A stretch of 14,538 nucleotides of DNA from Treponema sp. (GTDB lineage: Bacteria; Spirochaetota; Spirochaetia; Treponematales; Breznakiellaceae), in NCBI GenBank assembly GCA_031266095.1, contig JAISBR010000201.1, positions 1 through 14,538 of the forward strand, given 5' to 3'. The notes under the pieces are model-generated. The model saw nothing but the letters and a program-made list of their open reading frames with translations, had not been told where the DNA came from and did not search any database. Positions 1 through 5,083 of this stretch are shown here, piece by piece; within the stretch, counting starts at the first letter, position 1; the number at the start of each line of letters is the position of its first letter. The position numbers were made by a program, and so were the translations under genes.

Positions 1-550
1 GGGGGAGCAGGAGGGGGTTATGGGCGAAAATCCTGTTAAGCCTGCGAAAGGAAGAAGGGATAGTATGTAACGAGGTAATCATCGACAGCACGACGATGAA
101 AGTCCACCGGCACGGGGGGGGGCAAAAAGGGGGCAGCAGGCCAAAAGGAAGAGCCGTGCGGGGATAAGCACGAAGTTTCACGCGGTCATAACGAGCGGAG
201 GACAGCGTATTGAGGGGATACTGACCGGGGGAGAGGTAAATGATGTGGTGGTAGGGCGGCAGTTGAGCGAGGATATAGTCGGCTGTGCGGTGATAGCGGA
301 CCGGGGGTACGACAGCGACGGATTCCGGCGGGAATTGGAGGGGAATAACAACCTGCCGGTGCTACCGGGGAGAAGGAACCGGAAGGAAGAGATAGAATAT
401 GACAAGGAGAAATATAAGAAGCGGGGACTGATAGAGAGGATATTCGGGAAACTGAAAGAGAATCGACGGTTGGCAGTTCGGTATGAGAAATCAGACATAA
501 ACTTTTTAGGCTTTATAGTTATTGCGTTCCTTAAAATCTTCCTTTGCTAA
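1..550 (+). mobile_element. IS5-family element, 3' part
   Basis: The left part of the element lies outside the window. What remains is most of the catalytic part of an IS5-type transposase, ending with a stop at 548-550. The right terminal inverted repeat should lie just after the stop, around 535-570, but its partner is outside the window, so the exact end cannot be set. Confidence 0.6.
3..550 (+). pseudogene. IS5-type DDE transposase, partial, two frames
   Basis: This is the catalytic part of a cut-and-paste transposase. The first frame, open from the window edge, reads through IIDSTTMKVHRH with the first catalytic Asp and stops at 165-167. The second frame is open from 71, takes over after a run of nine G (114-122), and reads AKRGQQAK, then IADRGYDSD (second Asp), then LIERIFGKLKENRRLAVRY (catalytic Glu), ending at 550. 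A -1 shift at the G run joins them into one normal IS5-type protein. All three DDE residues are visible, so it could be active if ribosomes or RNA polymerase slip there; otherwise it is a simple one-base deletion. Frameshifted expression has been proposed for some IS5-family members. The N-terminus is beyond the window. An ATG at 245 opens only the C-terminal 101 residues and is unlikely to be a true start. Confidence 0.75.
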
Positions 551-561
551 CAGTGTCTAGG

Positions 562-684
562 AACGACAGTTACGGTCATGCGGTCTGTGTGAGTACCTCA
601 CCCGCCAAGCATCGCAATACCACAACGGGTCCAGGTGCCAATCTTGACAGCACTAAATCCGATTCCGCAGGCGGCTGGGAGTAA
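562..684 (+). pseudogene. Possible 3' remnant of an interrupted gene
   Basis: Just after the IS5-type element a frame without stops encodes about 40 residues (NDSYGHAVCVSTSPAKHRN, then a Thr/Gly/Ser-rich tail ending DSAGGWE) and ends with TAA at 682-684. There is no start codon, so it would be the tail of a gene cut by the insertion. I do not recognise the family. The frame is short enough to be chance. Confidence 0.2.
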
Positions 685-748
685 GATTGAAGCACAACAT
701 AGTTCAAGAAAAGTAAGAGAGGGCGGTGTTAGCGCCGCCGCCATATCA

Positions 749-802
749 CTAGTACTCCTCGAAGTCTAAAAGTTCAGATATAAATGCTGGAGTTTGATCC
801 GG
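749..802 (-). mobile_element. IS630-family 3' end remnant (left, inverted)
   Basis: On the minus strand these 54 bases match the 3' end of the IS630-type element at 4839-4892 at 50 positions, including 23 perfect bases at the outer end. They encode the same C-terminus, RIKLQHLYLNF then stop, against RIKLQHLYPKF on the right. The outer end carries the TA dinucleotide (750-751) expected of IS630 targets. Everything inward of about 802 is replaced by the ISAs1-type transposase, so this is only a stub. Confidence 0.8.
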
Positions 803-1706
803 CAAACTGTTCCGCATCCGCGGGCAGGCTGGTTATAAAAAGACGCCGTTCCACCGGTACCTCCCCCTTCATCTCACGGTTTGACTCCACAACCCCCATG
901 CTCCGTATCATCTGCCAATCAGAATGCCGTTCTACCAACCACCCCACATCAGCACTGACCGCATAATCCCGGTCTTCTATCCGTCCGTGTCCTTCGTCAG
1001 GGCTTGAGACCGAATGAAACCGGATATGAGGATTCTTACCCGCAGGCGCGGAAAAATCCAGACCCTCAAAGTACTCTTTTACATCTTCATAGAGCGTTTC
1101 CTGGTTCTCTTTTAACGAAAAGAGATAATCCGCCTTCTGCGGTACGATCTGGTCGGCTATCTTGTACTGACATCCCATCGCGTCTATGGTCACGATACAA
1201 CCTTCCAATGCCAGTTTCTCCAATACGGTCGGTATCGCCGTGATTTCGTTGCTCTTTTCTTCCGTCTTCACCTGTCCGAATACCAGCCGGTTCTCCCTCG
1301 CCCAGGCGCTCACGATATGCGGCGCTTTTCCCCCGGCCCCTGTCTTGAAATGGCCCCGGACCGTCTTCCCGTCTATGGCGATGCTCTCCCGCTCATACTC
1401 CTTTTTGATCGCCCGTACCTCATTCATAAAACACTGTTCGATCTCCTCAGGCAGTATCCGGCTTATCACCCGCCGGTACCCATCATGGTGCGGTATCCCA
1501 TGCTTCAGTTTCAAAAATCGTCTCAGCCAGGCTTCCTTCGCCTTCCCATACCGCTCAATGGCTTCCCAGCCCTGGGCTAGAGCGATGACTGCCAGAATGG
1601 TAACGACGATAACCTCATATAAGGGATACCTTTTGTTTCGCTCTATCCGGGGGTCCCGTATAACAGAACAATAGGTCATAATAGGGGGTGGTTGTTCTTG
1701 TCTCAT
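774..1706 (-). pseudogene. ISAs1-family transposase, C-terminally truncated
   Basis: This is a DDE transposase of the ISAs1 (H-repeat associated) family. The N-terminal part (DPRIERNKRYPLYEVIVV) and two catalytic Asp motifs, SIAIDGKTVRG and CIVTIDAMGCQ, are clear, as is the family motif near LKENQETLY. The family continues after ITSLPADAEQFA with a His-Trp-x-Ile-Glu-Asn region holding the catalytic Glu. Here that part is gone and the frame runs into the IS630 stub, adding GSNSSIYI before the stop. The enzyme should be inactive. I chose the ATG at 1706 because GGAGGGG lies four bases upstream; an in-frame ATG at 1748 gives a 324-residue version without an obvious ribosome site. Confidence 0.85.
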
Positions 1707-1773
1707 GGTTCCCCTCCCAGAAAACCATGCCAAGTATACCACTTTCATCTTTATTTTATATGCGCTGGCCCTG
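803..1773 (-). mobile_element. ISAs1-family element, truncated
   Basis: The element contains the 5' two thirds or more of an ISAs1-type transposase. Its transposase-proximal end is probably at about 1773, where the minus strand starts CAGGGCCAGCGCATA, resembling the CAGGGC-type ends of this family. The far end is missing because it joins the IS630 stub at about 803. No target duplication can be tested. Confidence 0.6.
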
Positions 1774-1783
1774 AGTACACCTC

Positions 1784-1812
1784 TTGACTCCGACTGTTTT
1801 TCCGGATATATA
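1784..1812 (+). promoter_or_regulatory. Sigma70-type promoter for tRNA-Lys
   Basis: TTGACT (1784-1789), 17 bases, TATATA (1807-1812). Transcription would begin near 1819, about 55 bases before the tRNA. It lies just outside the putative ISAs1 end at 1773, so it may be the tRNA's native promoter. Confidence 0.65.
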
Positions 1813-1849
1813 TAAATAACTATATATAATGGCAGAGGATGATGTACTA

Positions 1850-1871
1850 AAACCTACATTTATGTAGGTTT
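1850..1871 (+). repeat. Perfect palindrome just before tRNA-Lys
   Basis: AAACCTACAT (1850-1859) pairs perfectly with ATGTAGGTTT (1862-1871) around a TT loop; as RNA a nine-pair stem with a four-base loop is likely. It ends two bases before the tRNA 5' end, inside the predicted precursor leader. It could influence RNase P processing or be an operator-like site. Confidence 0.6.
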
Positions 1872-1873
1872 CA

Positions 1874-1946
1874 GGGCCGCTAGCTCAGCTGGTAGAGCAG
1901 CAGACTCTTAATCTGCGGGTCGAAGGTTCGATCCCTTCGCGGCTCA
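1874..1946 (+). tRNA. tRNA-Lys (anticodon CTT)
   Basis: A complete cloverleaf is visible. The acceptor GGGCCGC pairs with GCGGCTC (one G-T pair), the D arm is GCTCAGCTGGTAGAGC, and the anticodon stem-loop GCAGACTCTTAATCTGC has CTT in the loop. The T arm is GAAGGTTCGATCCCTTC and the discriminator is A. CCA is not encoded. It reads AAG lysine codons. It has its own promoter at 1784-1812 and terminator at 1950-1985, and a decayed phage integrase follows it, which fits a tRNA used as an integration target. Confidence 0.95.
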
Positions 1947-1949
1947 GAA

Positions 1950-1985
1950 CGTAACTCCTTATCCTGTAAGGAATTACGGTTTTTT
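1950..1985 (+). terminator. Intrinsic terminator after tRNA-Lys
   Basis: CGTAA/TTACG and TCCTTA/TAAGGA form a stem with a single C-A mismatch and loop TCCTG, followed by G and six T (1980-1985). It starts four bases after the tRNA. Confidence 0.85.
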
Positions 1986-2029
1986 CATTTAAGAATAAAA
2001 ATCGAATTGCGTGGCATCGTGTTCTTATC

Positions 2030-2686
2030 GTGCTTTTATCTTTTGGAGGATCGCTATGCCCCGCCCGCAAAAACCGTTTTTTACGCAAAGCTGGTGTATT
2101 ACAGGATACAATGGAACTGGCTGTCTGCGCCTGTATGTTCCTTTCAGGGCTGCGCCGTGCGGAGATCGGCGCCTTAAAGCCCGACTGCCTTGATTGGAAC
2201 ACACCGAAGATCACACTCAAATATTCCTGGCAACGGTATGACAGAAAGAACCGGGTATTGGGGCCCACAAAGAGCAAGAAGGTCAGGGAAGCTCCCTTTG
2301 ACCCGATACTACAGGAGGCAATTAAGAAGCTCTGGGAGGAAAACGGGCGGCATGAGTTTGTTTTTTCGTTCAAGGACGGGTGCCATCTTCATGCTTCATG
2401 GATAGAAAGGCGGTTTCCACAATGGCTTAAACGAGCCGGCATTGAATTAGGGGGCCGGAAGATTGTCCCTCATAGCTCCCGCCATTCCCTGGCTTCCCTG
2501 CTGGAGGAAAGGGGCGTGTCCCTGCGGTATATTCAGGAAATGCTTGGTCATTATGATTTGAAAACCACCAGGCGGTACCTTCATTCCACAGAGAAGACCA
2601 TCAGGGATATAGGGAAAAAAATCACTGAGGCAAGACAGCAGACACAGGAACCGGAAAACAAAGTAGTCGAATTTAACATATCATAA
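2030..2686 (+). CDS. Tyrosine recombinase (phage integrase), degraded 5' end
   Basis: This is the catalytic domain of a site-specific tyrosine recombinase, the kind that inserts prophages into tRNA genes. Visible catalytic residues, counting from the GTG at 2030, are Arg42 in SGLRRAEIGAL, Lys around 81-84, the HSSRH box (His148, Arg151), His174 in MLGHYD and the nucleophile Tyr183 in TTRRYLH. At 218 residues it lacks the N-terminal core-binding domain of the usual 300-400. A different frame just upstream (2011-2080) reads FWRIAMPRPQKPFFT, which resembles the linker before this catalytic domain, so a frameshift near the T6 run at about 2078 probably broke the gene. GGAGG before the ATG at 2056 belongs to that other frame. 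It lies next to tRNA-Lys, its likely attachment site, and points towards the lysis operon. Probably inactive. Confidence 0.8.
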   Translation: MLLSFGGSLCPARKNRFLRKAGVLQDTMELAVCACMFLSGLRRAEIGALKPDCLDWNTPKITLKYSWQRYDRKNRVLGPTKSKKVREAPFDPILQEAIKKLWEENGRHEFVFSFKDGCHLHASWIERRFPQWLKRAGIELGGRKIVPHSSRHSLASLLEERGVSLRYIQEMLGHYDLKTTRRYLHSTEKTIRDIGKKITEARQQTQEPENKVVEFNIS

Positions 2687-2691
2687 TCGGA

Positions 2692-2726
2692 CAAAAAATA
2701 ACCGGTACATACATTGTATATACCGG
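2692..2726 (-). terminator. Intrinsic terminator of the minus-strand lysis operon
   Basis: A 25-base hairpin (2702-2726, CCGGTA/TACCGG plus ATAC/GTAT, one mismatch) is followed on the minus strand by TTATTTTTT. It sits between the convergent integrase and the minus-strand operon and has no T run on the plus side, so it serves the minus strand. Confidence 0.75.
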
Positions 2727-2745
2727 CAAACTTACCTGGGTATAG

Positions 2746-3060
2746 CTAACAAAGCAGGGGAAAGTCCACTGGCTGGGTACGATTGACGCTTGGCCTCCGC
2801 CCTATATCAATAACGGCAATTATCTGATTATTCCGCGCCATGCCTGGTTTGAGCGTCATTATTACCGGCAATGGCAAAACTTGCCCGGGCTGCCTAATGA
2901 ACGGCGCCACGGTCAAGACCGTATCCGGGGTAACGGCTATAAGCTCGTATCCGAATAGTACTGTGTCCGGGGTAGCTACCTCGGGCGGATGGACGGGTGC
3001 GGCCATAAGGCCGGCAACCACCATCATCACGACCAGAAAAAGAAACAACAGCTTTTTCAT
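2746..3060 (-). CDS. Small secreted protein, last gene of lysis operon
   Basis: 104 residues of unknown function. The N-terminus, MKKLLFLFLVVMMVVAG followed by LMAAP, is a strong signal peptide or membrane anchor. The remainder is rich in Pro, Val and Thr and repeats the motif TPDTVL twice (about residues 30 and 44). The ATG has an excellent ribosome site (AGGAGGG, three bases upstream). It lies 39 bases after the o-spanin stop on the same strand and is followed by the terminator at 2692-2726, so it is probably the last gene of the operon. The opposite strand also has a Trp/Tyr-rich frame without a start, so the strand call rests on the ribosome site, signal peptide and terminator. Confidence 0.5.
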   Translation of the reverse strand: MKKLLFLFLVVMMVVAGLMAAPVHPPEVATPDTVLFGYELIAVTPDTVLTVAPFIRQPGQVLPLPVIMTLKPGMARNNQIIAVIDIGRRPSVNRTQPVDFPLLC

Positions 3061-3099
3061 GATCCCTCCTCAAAATATATATAAGACGCCTTCGGCGGC

Positions 3100-3408
3100 T
3101 TATTCGTTCTCCGGGGGAAGGTACACGCCCTTCCAGCCCTCATAAATCTCCTGAACTTTCTGGACCTCCACGACGTACTCCGTAATCCTGATCCAGTACC
3201 ACAGCGGCAGCTTAACGGTTTCGCCGTCCAGGACCGGAATCACTTTCCCGTCTCCGCCTATGGGATCAGGGAAAGCAGGAAAAGCAGGAAAAGCAAGGCC
3301 GGGGTCAATGACCTCGGTTTTTACTTGCACCATGGAGCACGCCGATACTGTTATCAAAATCAGTAACAGTATTGCCGGTATGCAGCGTTTCCTTTTTCTC
3401 GTCCGCAT
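3100..3408 (-). CDS. o-spanin (Rz1-like outer-membrane lipoprotein)
   Basis: 102 residues. The N-terminus MRTRKRKRCIPAILLLILI then TVSAC is a lipoprotein signal with lipobox VSAC, so the mature protein should start at Cys and be lipid anchored. A proline-containing stretch follows (PGLAFPAFPAFPDP), as in Rz1-type spanins, then a region ending YLPPENE. The start overlaps the i-spanin gene by about 100 bases in another frame and has its own AGGAGG site nine bases upstream, inside the i-spanin coding sequence. In tailed phages the inner- and outer-membrane spanins fuse the two membranes at the last step of lysis. A longer in-frame ATG at 3489 adds 27 basic residues and is less likely. Identification rests on architecture and position, not on sequence similarity, which is low in this class. 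Confidence 0.7.
   Translation of the reverse strand: MRTRKRKRCIPAILLLILITVSACSMVQVKTEVIDPGLAFPAFPAFPDPIGGDGKVIPVLDGETVKLPLWYWIRITEYVVEVQKVQEIYEGWKGVYLPPENE
3272..3298. repeat. Nine-base tandem repeat inside the o-spanin
   Basis: Three copies of AAAGCAGGA on the plus strand, the last imperfect, encode Ala-Phe-Pro repeats on the minus strand. Copy-number change would keep the reading frame. Confidence 0.6.
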
Positions 3409-3595
3409 GATGCTGAGCCTCCTCTTGCTTTTGCCGGTACTCCCCTTGCCGCCGCCGCTCGGTTTGGGCGGCTTCCAGGGCTCCCTCAAGTTCCTTCACC
3501 TTCCGGCCCTTGGACAGGGAAACTTTCACGGCAATCACCAGGGTAATAATCAAAAGAATGATAAGTACTATCACCCCTAAAACCACATAGCTCAC
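3305..3595 (-). CDS. i-spanin (Rz-like inner-membrane protein)
   Basis: 96 residues. One transmembrane helix at about residues 4-25 (VVLGVIVLIILLIITLVIAV) is followed by a charged, heptad-like region at about 33-70 (KVKELEGALEAAQTERRRQ and on) that should form a coiled coil in the periplasm. This is the plan of an Rz-type inner-membrane spanin. It starts with GTG overlapping the stop of the holin-like gene in the four bases GTGA, so it is translationally coupled. The o-spanin gene begins inside it. Function is inferred from topology and from the overlapping lipoprotein gene. Confidence 0.7.
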   Translation of the reverse strand: MSYVVLGVIVLIILLIITLVIAVKVSLSKGRKVKELEGALEAAQTERRRQGEYRQKQEEAQHHADEKKETLHTGNTVTDFDNSIGVLHGASKNRGH

Positions 3596-3774
3596 GCCTT
3601 GCCTCCCAGCTTAATATCCCGGATCTTATCCAGGATAATCGACAGATACACCGGGGTATAAATGGCCGCCAACACTACCCCGGAAATGATCATCGACTTG
3701 AGGGATACGTTCTTCGCGCCGCCCTCAACACGGCTGTCTTCTTTTTCTGTTTTTACGGGAATCACTGATTTCAT
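3592..3774 (-). CDS. Holin-like small membrane protein
   Basis: 60 residues. A polar N-terminus (MKSVIPVKTEKEDSRVEGG) is followed by one hydrophobic segment, about residues 29-51 (SMIISGVVLAAIYTPVYLSI), and a basic end. The ATG has GGAGG four bases upstream and overlaps the stop of the cell-wall enzyme gene by ATGA. Between that enzyme and the spanins, a small membrane protein is best read as the holin that opens the inner membrane. It has only one clear membrane segment, so an antiholin or pinholin is also possible. The upstream in-frame ATG at 3981 lies inside the lysin gene and is rejected. Confidence 0.6.
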   Translation of the reverse strand: MKSVIPVKTEKEDSRVEGGAKNVSLKSMIISGVVLAAIYTPVYLSIILDKIRDIKLGGKA

Positions 3775-4241
3775 AGTACCTCCAATTGTACCGTCTTGGT
3801 CTCCAGGACGGTGGCGATAGCGTTTGCGATTGTGATAGCGTCCTCGGGGCTTGCGAGGCGGATACAACCTAAGGTTGTGTGGGAGGTTGCATAGTGGAGC
3901 CAGTAACAGGTGTCCCTCACTTGCCGTTCCGTTTCCCGCAGATAATCCCCGTCTCCGTCCAGATCCCATACGTTCACCCACTGCCAGGCGTCGGTCCTGA
4001 TTTTCACCGGTCCGTAGGTGCGGGGGTCAAAGCCCTTTTCCTTCTGCCAGTCGAGGCTGGTTATACACCAGGTTCCTTGGGGGAACGGGTATGGATCGTA
4101 AGGGAGGTTATCGGGAATATTGCGGATCACTTCATAGGCTTTACGGGTTCCTTCTCGAAGGGTGCGGATACGGTTACTGATGGGGAATGTAGCTTCAGGG
4201 AGTATGAGGCGCCCGGCGTCTAAGTCGGCGATGATTTTCAT
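3771..4241 (-). CDS. L,D-transpeptidase-like (YkuD-fold) cell-wall enzyme, probable endolysin
   Basis: 156 residues. The C-terminal half carries WLHYATSHTTLGCIRLAS, about residues 114-131, which resembles the YkuD active site: a His, then Ser/Thr-x-Gly-Cys-x-Arg with the nucleophilic Cys. The usual His just before Gly-Cys is replaced by Leu, as also happens in some phage and effector relatives. The N-terminal half (GRLILPEATFPISNRIRT, then QGTWCITSLDWQ) fits the start of such a domain, where a substrate-like strand precedes the core. There is no signal peptide, so export through a holin is likely. It is coupled by ATGA overlaps to the genes on both sides. In this operon position it should be the muralytic enzyme, cutting or remodelling peptide cross-links instead of glycan strands. 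Function is inferred; a structural role cannot be excluded. Confidence 0.65.
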   Translation of the reverse strand: MKIIADLDAGRLILPEATFPISNRIRTLREGTRKAYEVIRNIPDNLPYDPYPFPQGTWCITSLDWQKEKGFDPRTYGPVKIRTDAWQWVNVWDLDGDGDYLRETERQVRDTCYWLHYATSHTTLGCIRLASPEDAITIANAIATVLETKTVQLEVL

Positions 4242-4585
4242 ATAGCCCTCCGCTTTTCCTTCTCTTTCTTTTCTATGTGTTTCCGCTCCTCGATACGCTT
4301 TTTCTTGGCCGCCTCCATAATCGATTCGTAGATCATCTTTATTTCCCCGTTCTCACCCCGCCTGATATACTCATCCCCAGCGTTAAGCCGCTCTCCGTCA
4401 GGAAGGCGGTGGTCACAGATGATCTGTTTAAGATGCTGTAATTCCAGGTTGTCAAGGCGCCGGTCCTGCTTTTCGTTGGCGGCGTAGAGCTCTGCGAAGA
4501 GGAACCGCTTGATTGAAACGCCGATTCGCTTGTCAGTCGTAACGAGCCTTGCAACCGTTCGATTACTCTGCTCATGGTGTATCAT
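4238..4585 (-). CDS. Hypothetical phage protein, 5' end possibly cut
   Basis: Up to 115 residues. The middle (LFAELYAANEKQDRRLDNLELQ) and the C-terminal end, with a Lys/Glu-rich helix (AAKKKRIEERKHIEKKEKEK), look like a small charged phage protein; I do not recognise the family. The stop overlaps the next start by ATGA, which places it in the lysis operon. The first residues (MIHHEQSNRT) lie next to the break with the IS630 fragment at about 4590, so the true N-terminus may have been lost. A different frame starting ATG at 4575 (MSRVIERLQG) also looks natural at its beginning, so a frameshift near the start is possible. Confidence 0.5.
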   Translation of the reverse strand: MIHHEQSNRTVARLVTTDKRIGVSIKRFLFAELYAANEKQDRRLDNLELQHLKQIICDHRLPDGERLNAGDEYIRRGENGEIKMIYESIMEAAKKKRIEERKHIEKKEKEKRRAI

Positions 4586-4590
4586 TTATG

Positions 4591-4875
4591 CTGGTGTTAC
4601 CGGTGGCTTTTCCCCCAAGTGAAGCGCGGAGTTTGGCGGAACGATTTGAAATCCACTATACGCCCAAACATGGTTCATGGTTGAACCTGGCAGAGATGGA
4701 AATCGGGATTCTCAGTCGACAATGTCTGAACCGGAGGATAGGGACGATTGAGCGGATGAGTAGTGAAGCGGCAGCCTGGGTTACCCAGCGGAACCGGGAA
4801 AAATCCACGGTTCATTGGCAGTTTACAACGGCGGACGCCCGGATCAAACTTCAACATTTATATCCGAAATTTTAG
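4591..4875 (+). pseudogene. IS630-family transposase, C-terminal fragment
   Basis: About 94 residues, ending ARIKLQHLYPKF. The diagnostic IS630 stretch FEIHYTPKHGSWLNLAEME carries the final acidic catalytic residue, and ILSRQCLNRRIGTIERM follows as in the family. The regions with the first two catalytic Asp residues are missing. An ATG at 4549 lies outside the homologous part, in phage sequence, and is not a real start. Not functional by itself. Confidence 0.85.
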
Positions 4876-4892
4876 ACTTCGAGGAGTACTAG
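4591..4892 (+). mobile_element. IS630-family element, 3' fragment with right end
   Basis: The fragment holds the C-terminal third of an IS630-type transposase and the terminal repeat at 4870-4889, bordered by TA (4890-4891). The 5' end is broken where it joins phage sequence at about 4590. Its end is repeated, inverted, at 749-802. Confidence 0.8.
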
Positions 4893-5083
4893 GGCTTCGT
4901 AGAAACTACGGTTTCTGAATACGCAAATACCCTCAGCGGTTTGCTGCGCTTCGCGCATAAAACCTCCCCATGCGTCCGGCTGCCAGGCAGCGGTGTTGGC
5001 GCGAAGGAAGAAAGCAATCCGGCCGGCGATAGTCAGCTAAGCAGGGGACACCGGCCTAATTGACTGCATCACACAGCGAAAAG

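Noticed and set aside
1755..1773. Similarity of TTATATGCGCT-GCCC at 1757 to the stretch at about 8184
   Set aside because: Only about 15 bases match, the second lies inside a reading frame, and no further repeat of the element surrounds it; probably chance.
2750..2958. A Trp/Tyr-rich plus-strand frame (for example PRHAWFERHYYRQW)
   Set aside because: It has no start codon and lies opposite a gene with a signal peptide, a strong ribosome site and a matching terminator. It remains a weak alternative.
4893..5083. Small hairpins (CGTAG-AAA-CTACG, GCTGCC-A-GGCAGC) as terminators of the acyl-CoA synthetase operon
   Set aside because: They are short and lack a T run on the minus strand; nothing else recognised in this gap.
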